From Chloroflexota bacterium (GTDB lineage: Bacteria; Chloroflexota; Dehalococcoidia; Lucifugimonadales; UBA2985): DNA of 64,000 nucleotides. The number at the start of each line of letters is the position of its first letter. Position 1 is the first letter of the stretch. Under the pieces are notes generated by a model. It saw only the letters and a program-made list of their open reading frames with translations. It was not told the origin of the DNA and did no database searches. Positions 21,089-30,038 of the stretch are shown here, in pieces. A program made the position numbers and the translations under genes. Location: assembly GCA_028877205.1 (NCBI GenBank), contig JAPPHY010000005.1, forward strand, positions 55,129-119,128, written 5' to 3'.

Positions 21089-21184
21089 CTACTCCATCTT
21101 CGAGTACAGGGCCATCACGCCGGCCAGGATGGCCGCCAGAAGGCCGACCCCCGTTACCAGGAACGCCAGCATCACAATTTCCAT
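21089..21184 (-). CDS. 31-residue single-helix membrane protein inside the atp operon
   Basis: Between atpB and atpE a small frame runs from ATG 21182-21184 to TAG 21089-21091. It encodes one hydrophobic helix (MLAFLVTGVGLLAAILAGV, about residues 5-23) and a short polar tail ending YSKME. GGGAGG lies 8 nt before the ATG, and the gene sits 18 bp after atpB and 60 bp before atpE, so it is placed and equipped like a real gene. I do not recognise a family. A small assembly or stability factor for Fo, or an accessory membrane subunit, is conceivable. Confidence 0.6.
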   Translation of the reverse strand: MEIVMLAFLVTGVGLLAAILAGVMALYSKME

Positions 21185-21202
21185 GCCCTTGACCTCCCGC
21201 TA

Positions 21203-22213
21203 CTAATGCTCTTCCTCAGAGTGAGGCGTCACCGCCAGCACCACGAATACCAGCGTGAGTCCGGCGAATATCAGCGCCTGTATGATGCCAACCAGAAGCT
21301 CAAGTCCGTAGAACACCACCACGGCCACAAACGGCACCAGGTAGGTTATCACAAGCAGCAGAATTTCGCCCGCCGTCATGTTGCCGAACAACCTGAATGT
21401 GAAGCTCACGATGCGGACGAACTCGCTGAGAAGTTCCAGCACTCCCACGAAGATGTCTATCGGCACCTGCAGGAAGTTGCCCTTGCGCAGGTTCTCAAGC
21501 CTCACGAACTTGCCGAAGTAGCCGACTCCCAGCATGCGTATGCCCCAGTACTCCACGAAAACAAATGACGCGAGCGCCAGGGCCAGCGGCATGTTGAGGT
21601 CGGTACCGGCCGGCCGCAAGAGGTGCGTGTGAATCGGATCCGTGGTGAAGAGGAACGACTTGGCGTCGTAGCCGAGCGTTGGGTAGAACGGGAGGAGGCC
21701 AACCCACGCGTTGAGCAGCACAAAGAAGAAAATGGTGCCGATTAGTGGGAAGAAGCGGCGTCCGTTCTCATTGCCCGCCACGCTCTGCACGAATCCGTAC
21801 AGCGCCTCCACCGCAAACTCCACGAAGTTCTGCAGGCCACGCGGGACGGTCTCCATGCGGCGAGTCCCGAAGAAGAACAGCGCAATCAACAGCAGCGAAA
21901 CAAACCACGAAGAAAGGAGGGTGTTGGTGATGACGAACCCGTCCTTCTCGGTGATGTCGTACTTGGCCTTGTCGCCCGCTGCGCATTCACCGTCGGTCGG
22001 GGCGTAGTACTCGTGGGTAGTCTTGTCCTCGCACTTGTCGATGGACAGCTTCTGAGGCGGAATGTGGGGCGAAGGCTGTTCGACGAACACCGGATCGGCG
22101 TCCTCGCCTCCGAACACGGCCGAGCCGATGGCTCCGGTGACAAGGCCGGTGAGCAAAAGGGCCAACAGGACTATGGCGCTCAGCGCAACTATCTGTTTGG
22201 CCGAACCCGACAT
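21203..22213 (-). CDS. atpB: ATP synthase a subunit
   Basis: 336-residue Fo proton-channel subunit, longer than the usual 240-280 because of an N-terminal membrane helix and a polar, Cys-containing extracytoplasmic segment (about 30-85) before the five core helices. The essential channel Arg lies in FTFRLFGNMTAGEILL. ATG 22213 follows atpZ by 7 bp. Confidence 0.95.
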   Translation of the reverse strand: MSGSAKQIVALSAIVLLALLLTGLVTGAIGSAVFGGEDADPVFVEQPSPHIPPQKLSIDKCEDKTTHEYYAPTDGECAAGDKAKYDITEKDGFVITNTLLSSWFVSLLLIALFFFGTRRMETVPRGLQNFVEFAVEALYGFVQSVAGNENGRRFFPLIGTIFFFVLLNAWVGLLPFYPTLGYDAKSFLFTTDPIHTHLLRPAGTDLNMPLALALASFVFVEYWGIRMLGVGYFGKFVRLENLRKGNFLQVPIDIFVGVLELLSEFVRIVSFTFRLFGNMTAGEILLLVITYLVPFVAVVVFYGLELLVGIIQALIFAGLTLVFVVLAVTPHSEEEH

Positions 22214-22220
22214 AGTGCGA

Positions 22221-22463
22221 TTACCGCTCCTCGTCGTCCTTCAGTTCGCCGTAGCTACTCTTCACTATCGGCAGCACCATCTTGTAGGTCCCGTAGAAGG
22301 CCACACCACCGCCCAGGACAACCCCGGTCAGCGTGAACGCCGGGAGTGTTTCCAGTTTACCGTCGAGCCACAGCCCGCCAAGCGTGCCTCCGACTATGCA
22401 GAGTGCTACGTACCACCCCACACCGACCAACTGCAGGACCGTGGCAAGCGTTCGTCTGTCCAT
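22221..22463 (-). CDS. atpZ: AtpZ/AtpI-type small membrane protein, first gene of the atp operon
   Basis: 80 residues with two membrane helices (VLQLVGVGWYVALCIVGG and LTGVVLGGGVAFYGTYKMV) around the GLWLDGKLET loop, matching the AtpZ/AtpI family found at the head of atp operons and linked to c-ring assembly or Mg2+ handling. I start it at ATG 22463 because a longer frame would begin upstream of the predicted -10 box (22487-22492). Confidence 0.85.
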   Translation of the reverse strand: MDRRTLATVLQLVGVGWYVALCIVGGTLGGLWLDGKLETLPAFTLTGVVLGGGVAFYGTYKMVLPIVKSSYGELKDDEER

Positions 22464-22486
22464 ACCAGGCGCTCGAAGCCTTGTGC

Positions 22487-22515
22487 ATACTATCACATAC
22501 GTTGCCCGCGGTCAA
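22487..22515 (-). promoter_or_regulatory. Predicted promoter of the ATP synthase operon
   Basis: Minus strand TTGACC (22510-22515), 17-bp spacer, TAGTAT (22487-22492). Transcription would start near 22480, leaving only about 17 nt before the atpZ ATG, where no Shine-Dalgarno sequence is visible. Confidence 0.6.
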
Positions 22516-22569
22516 CGCATTATACTCATTCAGGACACCTGAAACTGGCCGTCCGCCGCGACCCGCGGT

Positions 22570-23328
22570 CTACGTCTCCCTGAAGCCGCTCTGCCTGCCA
22601 AACCGCAGCGCCCGCGGCATGACTCGCGCCAGCCGCAGCCATGCGGGCGCCGATAGATGCCACTCCACCATGCGACGGATGCGCCGATCCGCGTTCGAGC
22701 GAAACACCTGCCCGTGCGCAAGGCACGCAATGTCGAATTCCATCGACGCTATCCTTCGCAGCGATGCCTCGTACTGCCTGAGGTTGGTTCCCGGAACGGG
22801 CACGGGAGCGCCCACGTAGTCTCCCAAATTCACCACGTTGTCCCCGGGAAACAGGACGCGCCTCGACTCTAGGTAGAAGCACACGCTGCCGGGAGTGTGC
22901 CCGGGCGTGTGCAATACGACCAGTCCGCCAAGTATGGGGAGCACCTGGCCCTCCTCCAGGAAGGCGTCCGCCTCCACCCTGCGCAGGAACGGAATGGGCA
23001 GCCCCGTGGCCCCGAATACTTTGAGGTATGAGACCAGAGTCCGACCCTCGCCGTCTCGGTGGGTATCGGCGCGGTGGGCCATGACCCGCAGGCCTGGGAG
23101 CATTGCCTTGAGCTCGGGGACGCTTCCGGTGTGGTCGGGGTGAGCGTGCGTAAGCAGAAGCCGCTTCAGCTCGGATGGCCTTCGCCCCATGCCCGCCACG
23201 TACTCAGCGATCACGGGGCCGTTTCCGGGGAAACCGGAGTCGATGAGCGTCAGGTCATCGTCCGCCAGCAGGTAGACGCCGGGCCCCCTGGCTGCGTAGA
23301 CGCGGTGAACGCCATCCGCTATCTCCAC
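22570..23328 (-). CDS. Metallo-beta-lactamase fold hydrolase
   Basis: 252-residue MBL-fold protein. The metal site motif THAHPDHTG (residues 60-68), HTPGHTPGSVCFY and FPGDNVVN supply the His/Asp ligands of the binuclear centre. No export signal, so cytosolic. The GTG start at 23328 is preceded by GGAGGG. It is 33 bp after the RNase HI-MoaC gene and closes that minus-strand run. The substrate cannot be told from sequence: this subgroup includes thioesterases, lactonases and glyoxalase II-like enzymes. Confidence 0.88.
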   Translation of the reverse strand: MEIADGVHRVYAARGPGVYLLADDDLTLIDSGFPGNGPVIAEYVAGMGRRPSELKRLLLTHAHPDHTGSVPELKAMLPGLRVMAHRADTHRDGEGRTLVSYLKVFGATGLPIPFLRRVEADAFLEEGQVLPILGGLVVLHTPGHTPGSVCFYLESRRVLFPGDNVVNLGDYVGAPVPVPGTNLRQYEASLRRIASMEFDIACLAHGQVFRSNADRRIRRMVEWHLSAPAWLRLARVMPRALRFGRQSGFRET

Positions 23329-23361
23329 GCTACCCTCCGCCCAATCACGACCGGAGCTTCA

Positions 23362-24243
23362 CTACTCCAGTACGATGTCCCCACTCTGGCCGCCGGTTTT
23401 CCTCGCGAGCCGCACGCCCTCGATGCGCATTCCCCTGTCCACGGCCTTGCACATGTCGTAGACGGTGAGGGCGGCGACGCTGACGGCGGTGAGCGCCTCC
23501 ATCTCCACGCCGGTCTTCGCGCTGGTCCTTGCAGTGGCGGTGATGACCACGCGGCTGTCGATCTCGTCGAGGTCGAGCTCAACGTGCACCCGGTCGAGCG
23601 GCAGCGGATGGCATAGCGGTATCAGGTCGGAGGTACGCTTGGCCGCCATGACGCCGGCGATACGCGCCACGCTGAGCACGTCGCCCTTCTCCACGCCGCC
23701 GCCGCGGATGAGTGCCAGGGTCTCCGGTTGCATGGATACGTAGCCGCGCGCCACTGCCTCTCGCACCGTCTCCGGCTTCCAGCCCACGTCCACCATGCTG
23801 GCGCGACCCTGCTCATCCAGGTGCGTCAGGCGAGGCTCATCGCTGTCCTCGACGACGGGTGCTCTGCCGCTCGCCAGCTGGTCGGCACGCTCGTTCTGCG
23901 GATGGCCCGCGTGGCCGCGCACCCACTGCCACGCGACACTGCGATTCGCCACCAGGGCGTCCAGGCGATCCCACAGGTCGGTGTTGACGTTGCGCTTCCA
24001 GCCCCGCGTCATGGTGTTCACCAGGTATCGGCTGTCGCTATGAACGGTGACGTTGGAGCCCTCCGGCGTAGCCTCAAGGCCTTTGATGGCGGCCGTGATC
24101 TCCATCCTGTTGTTGGTGGTCCTGGCCTCGCGGCCCGACAGTTCCCTCTTCTGGCCGTCCTGCTCGATGACCGCTCCCCAGCCGCCTGGGCCGGGGTTGT
24201 CCTGGCTGCCGCCGTCCGTGTATATGTTGATCTTGCCGGCCAC
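23362..24243 (-). CDS. RNase HI - MoaC fusion protein
   Basis: 293 residues with two full enzymes in one frame. Residues 1-130 are RNase HI with the complete carboxylate set: D10 (YTDGG), E48 (NRMEIT), D70 (HSDSRY), D121 (ERADQLA). After a linker of about 10 residues, 138-293 is MoaC, the cyclic pyranopterin monophosphate synthase of molybdopterin synthesis, with [26 protein letters not shown] and [15 protein letters not shown] start. It follows moaA by 42 bp, so the MoaC half fits its neighbour. The fusion is unusual; no stop or frameshift is visible between the halves. Confidence 0.9.
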   Translation of the reverse strand: MAGKINIYTDGGSQDNPGPGGWGAVIEQDGQKRELSGREARTTNNRMEITAAIKGLEATPEGSNVTVHSDSRYLVNTMTRGWKRNVNTDLWDRLDALVANRSVAWQWVRGHAGHPQNERADQLASGRAPVVEDSDEPRLTHLDEQGRASMVDVGWKPETVREAVARGYVSMQPETLALIRGGGVEKGDVLSVARIAGVMAAKRTSDLIPLCHPLPLDRVHVELDLDEIDSRVVITATARTSAKTGVEMEALTAVSVAALTVYDMCKAVDRGMRIEGVRLARKTGGQSGDIVLE

Positions 24244-24285
24244 TATCGCGAATCTCCAGCGTTAAGCATCTGGCAATCGTCCGCC

Positions 24286-25368
24286 CTACCCGCCAATCTG
24301 GTACATCTCCACCTTGCGCTCAGGCGGCCTGGTCAACGACGCTCGTATCTCTGAGTAGCGGTCCACTCGCCTGCCCCACACGTCCGTGACCAGCGCCGCC
24401 AACTCATCGTCGCTTGCGCCCGCGCGCATCGGCCCGCGCAGGTCGCGTCCGTCGCTCGCGAACAGGCACGTGAACAGCTTCCCGTCCGTGGATAGCCGCG
24501 CACGCGTGCAGTCGCTGCAAAACGCCTCCGTCACCGACGAGATGAACCCTATCTCGCCGCTGCCGTCGAGGTACCTGTACCGGTCGGCCACCTCGCCGCG
24601 GTAGTTCTTGTCCACAGGCTCGACCGGCATCTCCGCGTGTATCCGCTCAAGCAGCTCGGCCGACGGCACAACCTGGTCCAGCTTCCAGTCGTTCAGGTTC
24701 CCGACATCCATGAATTCAATGAACCGCACGATGACGCCCGTGCCCTTGAAATACCTCAGCAGGTCGATGACGGTGTGGTCGTTCACGCCGCGCTGCACCA
24801 CCGAGTTGACCTTGATGGGGTCCAGCCCCACCTCTCGCGCCTTGTCGATGGCGTCCAGCACAGTCTGCACGCTGAATCCGCGGCCGTTCATCCGACCGAA
24901 GACCTCGTCGTCCAGGCTGTCCAGGCTCACGGTGATGCGCTGCAGGCCGGCGTCGCGCAGGCCCTGCGCCTGGTGCGACAGAAGATAGCCGTTCGTCGTC
25001 AGCGTCAGGTCGGTGATGCCCTCTATGGGCGAGAGCATGGCCACCAGCTTCTCCAGGCCCGAGCGCACCAGTGGCTCACCGCCAGTCAGTCGCACCTTCT
25101 CGGCGCCCAGGCCCACGAAGATGCGAACGAGCCGCGCAATCTCCTCGAAGGTGAGCAGGTCCGCCCTGGGGAGGAACTCGTACCGCTCCCCGTATATCTC
25201 TGCGGGCATGCAGTACGGACAGCGGAAGTTGCACCTGTCCGTGACCGAGACGCGCAGGTCCCTAAGGAGCCGTCCAAAGACGTCCCGAATTATGGTCGAT
25301 TCCTGAGCGCTCGATCCGTTCCCGTCGTGCGGGGTGAACTCGCGCCCCTTGTCTTCACTGCTGCTCAA
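24286..25368 (-). CDS. moaA: GTP 3',8-cyclase MoaA
   Basis: 360-residue radical SAM enzyme that starts molybdenum cofactor synthesis from GTP. The N-terminal cluster motif is CNFRCPYC (after RVSVTD); the SAM-binding GGEPL follows; the C-terminal second cluster has FCSDCTRARLSTDGKLFTC. The C-terminus EMYQIGG retains the GG tail. The start is TTG 25368 with AGGAG 8 nt upstream, immediately after the rdgB stop. Its partner MoaC is encoded next in the run as an RNase HI fusion. Confidence 0.96.
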   Translation of the reverse strand: MSSSEDKGREFTPHDGNGSSAQESTIIRDVFGRLLRDLRVSVTDRCNFRCPYCMPAEIYGERYEFLPRADLLTFEEIARLVRIFVGLGAEKVRLTGGEPLVRSGLEKLVAMLSPIEGITDLTLTTNGYLLSHQAQGLRDAGLQRITVSLDSLDDEVFGRMNGRGFSVQTVLDAIDKAREVGLDPIKVNSVVQRGVNDHTVIDLLRYFKGTGVIVRFIEFMDVGNLNDWKLDQVVPSAELLERIHAEMPVEPVDKNYRGEVADRYRYLDGSGEIGFISSVTEAFCSDCTRARLSTDGKLFTCLFASDGRDLRGPMRAGASDDELAALVTDVWGRRVDRYSEIRASLTRPPERKVEMYQIGG

Positions 25369-25372
25369 GTGT

Positions 25373-26017
25373 TCACTCCTGCCGCGACCCGGTCTCTGCC
25401 CCGCCGTACAGCTCCAGTGCCTCAGCGCTGCCCAGAAACTCCACTGCCCTGCGTACAGCCTGCCCGCGATGGCTCATCCTGTTCTTCTCCTCCATCTCCA
25501 GCTCCGCCATGTGCCTGCCCAGAGCAGGAATGTAGAAGATGGGATCGTAGCCGAAGCCCTTGTCCCCCTGCGGCTCGAAAGCGACCATGCCCTCGCACGC
25601 ACCTTCGAACAGCCTCACCTCACCGTCGGGGTAAGCCAGAGCCACGACGGAGCGGAACCGCGCGCCCCTCCTCTTCCATTCTACATCCTCCAGCTTGCCC
25701 AGCAAATAGCGCACGCGATCTTCGTCCGTTGCGTCGGGGCCGGCGTAGCGGGCCGACCTCACGCCGGGCTCGCCGTCGAGCGCGTCCACCTCGAGGCCGG
25801 AGTCGTCTGCAATGGAGAGCAGGCCGCTTGCCTGTGCGAAGGCCCTGGCCTTGAGAACAGCGTTCTCCTCAAAAGTGTCGCCGGTCTCCTCCACGTCGAG
25901 AGCGATACCCTCGTCACTCGGAGTCGCGACCGCGAAGGGGGTTCCGGCCAGCAGGACGACCAGTTCCCTCACCTTGCCGGCGTTGTTGGTGGCCAGAAGA
26001 ATCCTGGGTCTGTTCAT
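25373..26017 (-). CDS. rdgB: Non-canonical purine NTP pyrophosphatase (RdgB/HAM1)
   Basis: 214-residue house-cleaning enzyme that hydrolyses dITP and XTP. ILLATNNAGKVREL at the N-terminus, DDSGLEVDALDGEPGVRSAR and the FGYDPIF motif are diagnostic. I start at ATG 26015-26017; a longer open frame upstream is the shadow of the aldolase gene. It sits between the class I aldolase (20 bp) and moaA (4 bp). Confidence 0.95.
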   Translation of the reverse strand: MNRPRILLATNNAGKVRELVVLLAGTPFAVATPSDEGIALDVEETGDTFEENAVLKARAFAQASGLLSIADDSGLEVDALDGEPGVRSARYAGPDATDEDRVRYLLGKLEDVEWKRRGARFRSVVALAYPDGEVRLFEGACEGMVAFEPQGDKGFGYDPIFYIPALGRHMAELEMEEKNRMSHRGQAVRRAVEFLGSAEALELYGGAETGSRQE

Positions 26018-26037
26018 GCCCGCGAGGAGCCGAAGGC

Positions 26038-27075
26038 CTATACGCCGGTCAGCTCCTTCTCCATCTCCGGGACGTAAGCGCCCTGTCTGGCCGCACTGGA
26101 GAGCATCGCGCGACGGTGGAACGCCTGCTGTGCCGCCTCCACGTTGGCCGCCTGGCCGCTCCATGCCTTGAGAGGCGCCGCCTGCAGCGCCCGCCCGTAG
26201 GAGTAGCTCAGCACCCACGGCGCGCCGACCTGCGCCGCCCGCAGGTTCACCGCGTTCAGGTTCACGATTGCCTCGTCGTCCGCCTGGCCGCCGGACAGGA
26301 ACACCACGCCCGGCATCGCCGCAGGAACCGATCGCATGAAACACCCGACGGTCTTCTCGCCCACCTCCTCCGCGCATGCCCGATCCGAAGCCTTGTTGCC
26401 CGAAAGCACCATGCTCGGCTTCAGCAGCATACCCTCAAGCGCCACGCCCTGCCGCGACAGCTGTGCGAACACCTCCCGAAGAGTCGCCTCGTTCACCTCA
26501 TCGCACCGGTCGATGTCATGTTCTCCGTCCATGAGCACTTCCGGCTCCACGATGGGCACGATCCCGGCCTCCTGGCAAAGCGCGGCGTAGCGGGCCAGCG
26601 CGTGAGCGTTTACGTCCAGGCAGCGGGACGTTGGGATGCTGTCACCGATGGTTATCACGGCGCGCCACTTGGCGAAGCGAGCGCCGAGTCCCGCGTACTC
26701 GTTCAGGCGGTCCCGCAGGCCGTCCAGCCCCTCGGTCATGAGCTCGCCGGGAGAGCCCGGTATGGCCTGCGTGCCCTTGTCCACCTTGATGCCGGGGACC
26801 ATGCCCCTATCGGTCAGCACCTTGGACAGGGGCGTCCCGTCGGCGCCGTTCTGGCGCAGCGTTTCGTCGAACAGGATCACGCCGCTGATGTACTCGGACA
26901 CGCCAGGCGCTCGGAACAGCATCTCGCGGTAGTCGCGGCGGTTCTCTTCCGTGGACTCCACGCCAATTGAGTCGAACCGTCGCTTGATCGTGCCGCTGCT
27001 CTCGTCGGCGGCCAGGATGCCCTTGCCCGGCGCGAGCAACTCCTCGACGGTATTGGTAAGCTTCTGAATGTCCAT
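26038..27075 (-). CDS. Class I fructose-bisphosphate aldolase
   Basis: 345-residue Schiff-base aldolase of the classical class I type. GKGILAADESSGTIKRRF is the N-terminal signature, the Schiff-base Lys lies in GMLLKPSMV, and FLSGGQADDEA binds phosphate. I choose ATG 27075 because AAGGAG sits 6 nt before it, whereas the ATG at 27081 abuts the Shine-Dalgarno sequence. It is 99 bp downstream of the bifunctional FBP aldolase/phosphatase, giving two unrelated aldolases side by side. Confidence 0.94.
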   Translation of the reverse strand: MDIQKLTNTVEELLAPGKGILAADESSGTIKRRFDSIGVESTEENRRDYREMLFRAPGVSEYISGVILFDETLRQNGADGTPLSKVLTDRGMVPGIKVDKGTQAIPGSPGELMTEGLDGLRDRLNEYAGLGARFAKWRAVITIGDSIPTSRCLDVNAHALARYAALCQEAGIVPIVEPEVLMDGEHDIDRCDEVNEATLREVFAQLSRQGVALEGMLLKPSMVLSGNKASDRACAEEVGEKTVGCFMRSVPAAMPGVVFLSGGQADDEAIVNLNAVNLRAAQVGAPWVLSYSYGRALQAAPLKAWSGQAANVEAAQQAFHRRAMLSSAARQGAYVPEMEKELTGV

Positions 27076-27174
27076 GACCATCTCCTTCCTGCCCGCAGGA
27101 CGGCGCCAGTTGGACGGGCGACCGCCGTGGCGGGTGGTGATTCGTCTCAGGAGTGCTGTTTGGCGCGGCTCCTG

Positions 27175-28347
27175 CTACTGGGATGAAGAAGTGGCGCTCA
27201 TCGTGGCCGCCTCGTGGCCGTTGCGCACGCTGAACTGGCTGAGCAGTCCCTCGACGGTGTCGCGGAATCCGCTGTACTCCAGCTCGTTGTAGGGCAGCAT
27301 CGCGGCGCCGGACCAGCCCTGGTCGCGCATTGCCAGCGCCTTCTCCTGGGCCCTGATGCGCACGTAGTCCCACGCCGGGTTGTCGAAGATGTCCACGACC
27401 TCATTCGAGAAGCAGCCGTCCGCGTCCAGCGAGAAGCCCACGCACGAAACCAGGGGCAGGCAGTAGATGCCGGTGACCGGTGTGTTTATCGGCACAGGCA
27501 TGAGCGGCATGACGTGTGAGCCTCGTGCGTCGCCGCCGATGTAGTGGGCCTTGGTGAACGGCGATACCAGCTCCTCCGGAGCCGGGAAGATGCGCTGGTT
27601 TCGCACCAGCGCAACCGGGTCGTCCTTGCCGGTGTACGTCCCTGCGATGCTGTGGAGGCGCTGCGCGGAAACGGCCGCGGCCTGCTCGCCATACCTGCGG
27701 GAGTAGATGGAGTCGATGCCGAACCGCTCGTTGTCCCGTAGCAGCATGGCAATCTTGTAGACGTCCTCAGGCGCGTTCAGCTCGATAATGCTGTCGCCCT
27801 CCGTGTGGTCCATGTCGATGATGTTGAAGCGGAAGCCCTGGATCATTTGGGGCAGCATGAGCCCGCCGCAGTACATGGGGTCTGCGAAGCCGAGAAACAA
27901 CGGCAGGTTGTATGCGCCGGGGCCGCACTTGTCCGCCGCGAACACCATGAAGGACTCCGCCGGACGGACGGGGTTGGTCTTGACGGGGTCGTGATCGAAC
28001 TCCAACTCCGCCACTGCGGGGCCGGCGCCGCGAATGTTGCCGGAGGGTGCGTCGACCAGCAGGTCCTGCCCTGCGCCGTAGAGGCCGCCCTTCTGGGCAA
28101 TGGCGGTGGCGCCCAGGAACGTCTGCCATGCGAACTGGTGTATGTCGTCGTTGTCTGCGCCGCGGGTGTGCGAAACGATCATGGCGATGTCGTCGCCGGT
28201 GTGGGCGACGTATCCGTCGATCAACAGCTTCTTGTCAATGGCATCAGCCACTGCCCTCCGAGTGGCCTCCATCATCCCCTCGGACGGTTTGGTATGACCC
28301 CCAATGGAACCTACGTCGGCCTTCAGGATGGACAGTGTGATTCGCAT
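27175..28347 (-). CDS. Bifunctional fructose-1,6-bisphosphate aldolase/phosphatase (class V)
   Basis: 390-residue FBPA/P enzyme known from archaea and deep-branching bacteria; it makes fructose 6-phosphate from triose phosphates in one protein and drives gluconeogenesis. ITLSILKADVGSIGGH at the N-terminus, HTGDDIAMIVSH, and GTYTGKDDPVALVRNQ (with the catalytic Lys region) are clear, as are the repeated Mg2+-binding Asp motifs. ATG 28347 is preceded by GGAGGG. First gene of the run, behind the promoter at 28381-28410. Confidence 0.95.
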   Translation of the reverse strand: MRITLSILKADVGSIGGHTKPSEGMMEATRRAVADAIDKKLLIDGYVAHTGDDIAMIVSHTRGADNDDIHQFAWQTFLGATAIAQKGGLYGAGQDLLVDAPSGNIRGAGPAVAELEFDHDPVKTNPVRPAESFMVFAADKCGPGAYNLPLFLGFADPMYCGGLMLPQMIQGFRFNIIDMDHTEGDSIIELNAPEDVYKIAMLLRDNERFGIDSIYSRRYGEQAAAVSAQRLHSIAGTYTGKDDPVALVRNQRIFPAPEELVSPFTKAHYIGGDARGSHVMPLMPVPINTPVTGIYCLPLVSCVGFSLDADGCFSNEVVDIFDNPAWDYVRIRAQEKALAMRDQGWSGAAMLPYNELEYSGFRDTVEGLLSQFSVRNGHEAATMSATSSSQ

Positions 28348-28380
28348 GTTTCCCTCCGCACGCAACTAGGACTTGCGCCA

Positions 28381-28410
28381 AGTATACCAATCGCCCTTCT
28401 ACAGGGTCAA
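28381..28410 (-). promoter_or_regulatory. Predicted promoter of the FBP aldolase/phosphatase run
   Basis: Minus strand TTGACC (28405-28410), 18-bp spacer, TATACT (28381-28386), about 35 bp before the ATG of the bifunctional enzyme. Confidence 0.55.
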
Positions 28411-28451
28411 GAATGGGTAGCCGAGGGGCGGATGACGGCAGATACAGGTGC

Positions 28452-30038
28452 TCAAGGTTGCCGATCAAGGTCGTAGGTCGGCGGCGGCTCGATCTCATGG
28501 AAGATCGAGTACTCGGAGATCACCTCTGGGGTGCCTCCAATCTGACCCCAAACTATGACTGAGTAAACTCCGGGGCCGTGCTGCTCCAGAACCTCACTAA
28601 TGTCGGCCTCAACTGAGAATGTGCCGCCCCCGATGGAGAAACGGCGCGCAGTGATCCAGGGCACGGTGATTGTCCGCTCCTTCACGGCGCGGCTTTCCGA
28701 GTAGGCTTCCCTCCACAAAGCGTGTGCCTCGTCGGATGAGCTGGCTCGCGGTAGGGCCGGCGACATGGCTGCTGGGTCCGGGCAGGGCTGGTACGACGAC
28801 TCGAACTGGTCAGTGGCCCAAGTTGACCCACCGCTCAACGGCTCACGTAAGCTAGCTACCTTCAAGCCGTTATCGTAGCAGTACGTCCTAGCGATTTGCC
28901 CCAACCTGAGAGGCAGTGGGGGAGCGTCGTAGAATATCTGCACTCCGAATTCACTTCGAAAACCCGTTCGCGCATCATTGTTTACGCTACCTTTGAAGCT
29001 CAAGATACCCTCACGGATCGCTGGCAATTCGGCATACTCAACGTAATCTCCCTCGAAGTGCTGGAACATCATTGCGTTGTAACGGTCCCAAGCAATTCCG
29101 ATATTCACTTTCTTGTGTGACGGGTCGAGAATGTTGCGCCGATGGCCGGCACTGAGCATCCAACCGGACATAGCCTCTCGAATCTCTGACCGAATATTCT
29201 CCAGCGCTTGATACCCGTCCGCGTTGGTGATGCAGTAGTCCAGGCCATGTCCGTTCTCTCCGTTGGACTGGTAGCCCCCAGTTAGACTATAGCGCATGTA
29301 GGGTTTTAGTCCGTCGAGTCCCCAATGGCTGGAGAAGCAGTTCGCAAGTGCGGACTCGGCATGGAGCTGCGCCGCTACGTTCTCGCCAAGCACAACCTCT
29401 CCGACTCCCGCGTCTCTCCGTTCCTCGTTTATCAGCTGCAGCATGTACCGCTTCTCCGGCAGGTGCCGCCTCGCCGGAGGCACAAAGGGTGTGGGCTCAG
29501 GGCTGGATCGTGGCAGCCAGCTTTGCCAATTCATCAGGGGCACCGAGTCATTCAAGGGTGTCCTCCACCACACGATAGCCGCGATGCCTGCTAGCACCAA
29601 CGCAATCATGAACAATAAAGGGATTGATGGAAACCCTGCCCGCCTCGAGCGCGGCCGTGCTCGGATACGAGCGCGGCGCTCCAGCCTAGGAATATCAGCC
29701 TCAAACACATATGCGTTCACCTGGCTCTTTTCGAACCACGACTTGCGCACTCTGGGCGTGTTGAAGGTAAGTCCACAACGTCTGCAGCGCCACAGACGAT
29801 CACGCCTGAAATGCCACAGACTACCGCGTTCAGGTCTCTGTCGGATCCTGATATGCCAATGGTGACAACGAGGACAGAACCCGATGCGGCCCTGGTCGTG
29901 TATGCCCTGGGTGGGCGGCCCCCCAAGAATGGTCAAATCCAATCTCCTCTTGGTGGGTTGCAATTGTCGCTCGAGGGCAAGCTCGCAAGGCAGGTCCGCA
30001 ATTGACCGCGGAAAGCTCTCCTCTCCGTTCGAGAACAC
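28452..30038 (-). CDS. Zinc-ribbon, membrane-anchored CAP/SCP-domain protein
   Basis: 528 residues. An N-terminal double CxxC zinc ribbon (C55/C58 in CPRC, C85/C88 in CRRC) is followed by a basic stretch, one membrane helix (about 139-157) and a Pro-rich spacer. A CAP/PR-1 domain then spans about 195-325 (YMLQLINEERRDAGVG, NGENGHGL, GWMLSAGHRRNIL), and a C-terminal beta-rich region follows. The CAP domain should face outward. The fold includes proteases, lipid binders and adhesins; no function can be fixed here. Start GTG 30036-30038, uncertain. The base composition looks less GC-rich than its neighbours. Confidence 0.75.
   Translation of the reverse strand: MFSNGEESFPRSIADLPCELALERQLQPTKRRLDLTILGGPPTQGIHDQGRIGFCPRCHHWHIRIRQRPERGSLWHFRRDRLWRCRRCGLTFNTPRVRKSWFEKSQVNAYVFEADIPRLERRARIRARPRSRRAGFPSIPLLFMIALVLAGIAAIVWWRTPLNDSVPLMNWQSWLPRSSPEPTPFVPPARRHLPEKRYMLQLINEERRDAGVGEVVLGENVAAQLHAESALANCFSSHWGLDGLKPYMRYSLTGGYQSNGENGHGLDYCITNADGYQALENIRSEIREAMSGWMLSAGHRRNILDPSHKKVNIGIAWDRYNAMMFQHFEGDYVEYAELPAIREGILSFKGSVNNDARTGFRSEFGVQIFYDAPPLPLRLGQIARTYCYDNGLKVASLREPLSGGSTWATDQFESSYQPCPDPAAMSPALPRASSSDEAHALWREAYSESRAVKERTITVPWITARRFSIGGGTFSVEADISEVLEQHGPGVYSVIVWGQIGGTPEVISEYSIFHEIEPPPTYDLDRQP

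Noticed and set aside
22464..22569. Rex operator at the atp promoter
   Set aside because: No TTGTGA...TCACAA pair was found; only AT-rich promoter sequence is present.
25373..26377. 334-residue version of rdgB with a long N-terminal extension
   Set aside because: The first 120 residues are the out-of-frame reading of the aldolase gene; the family starts at ATG 26017.
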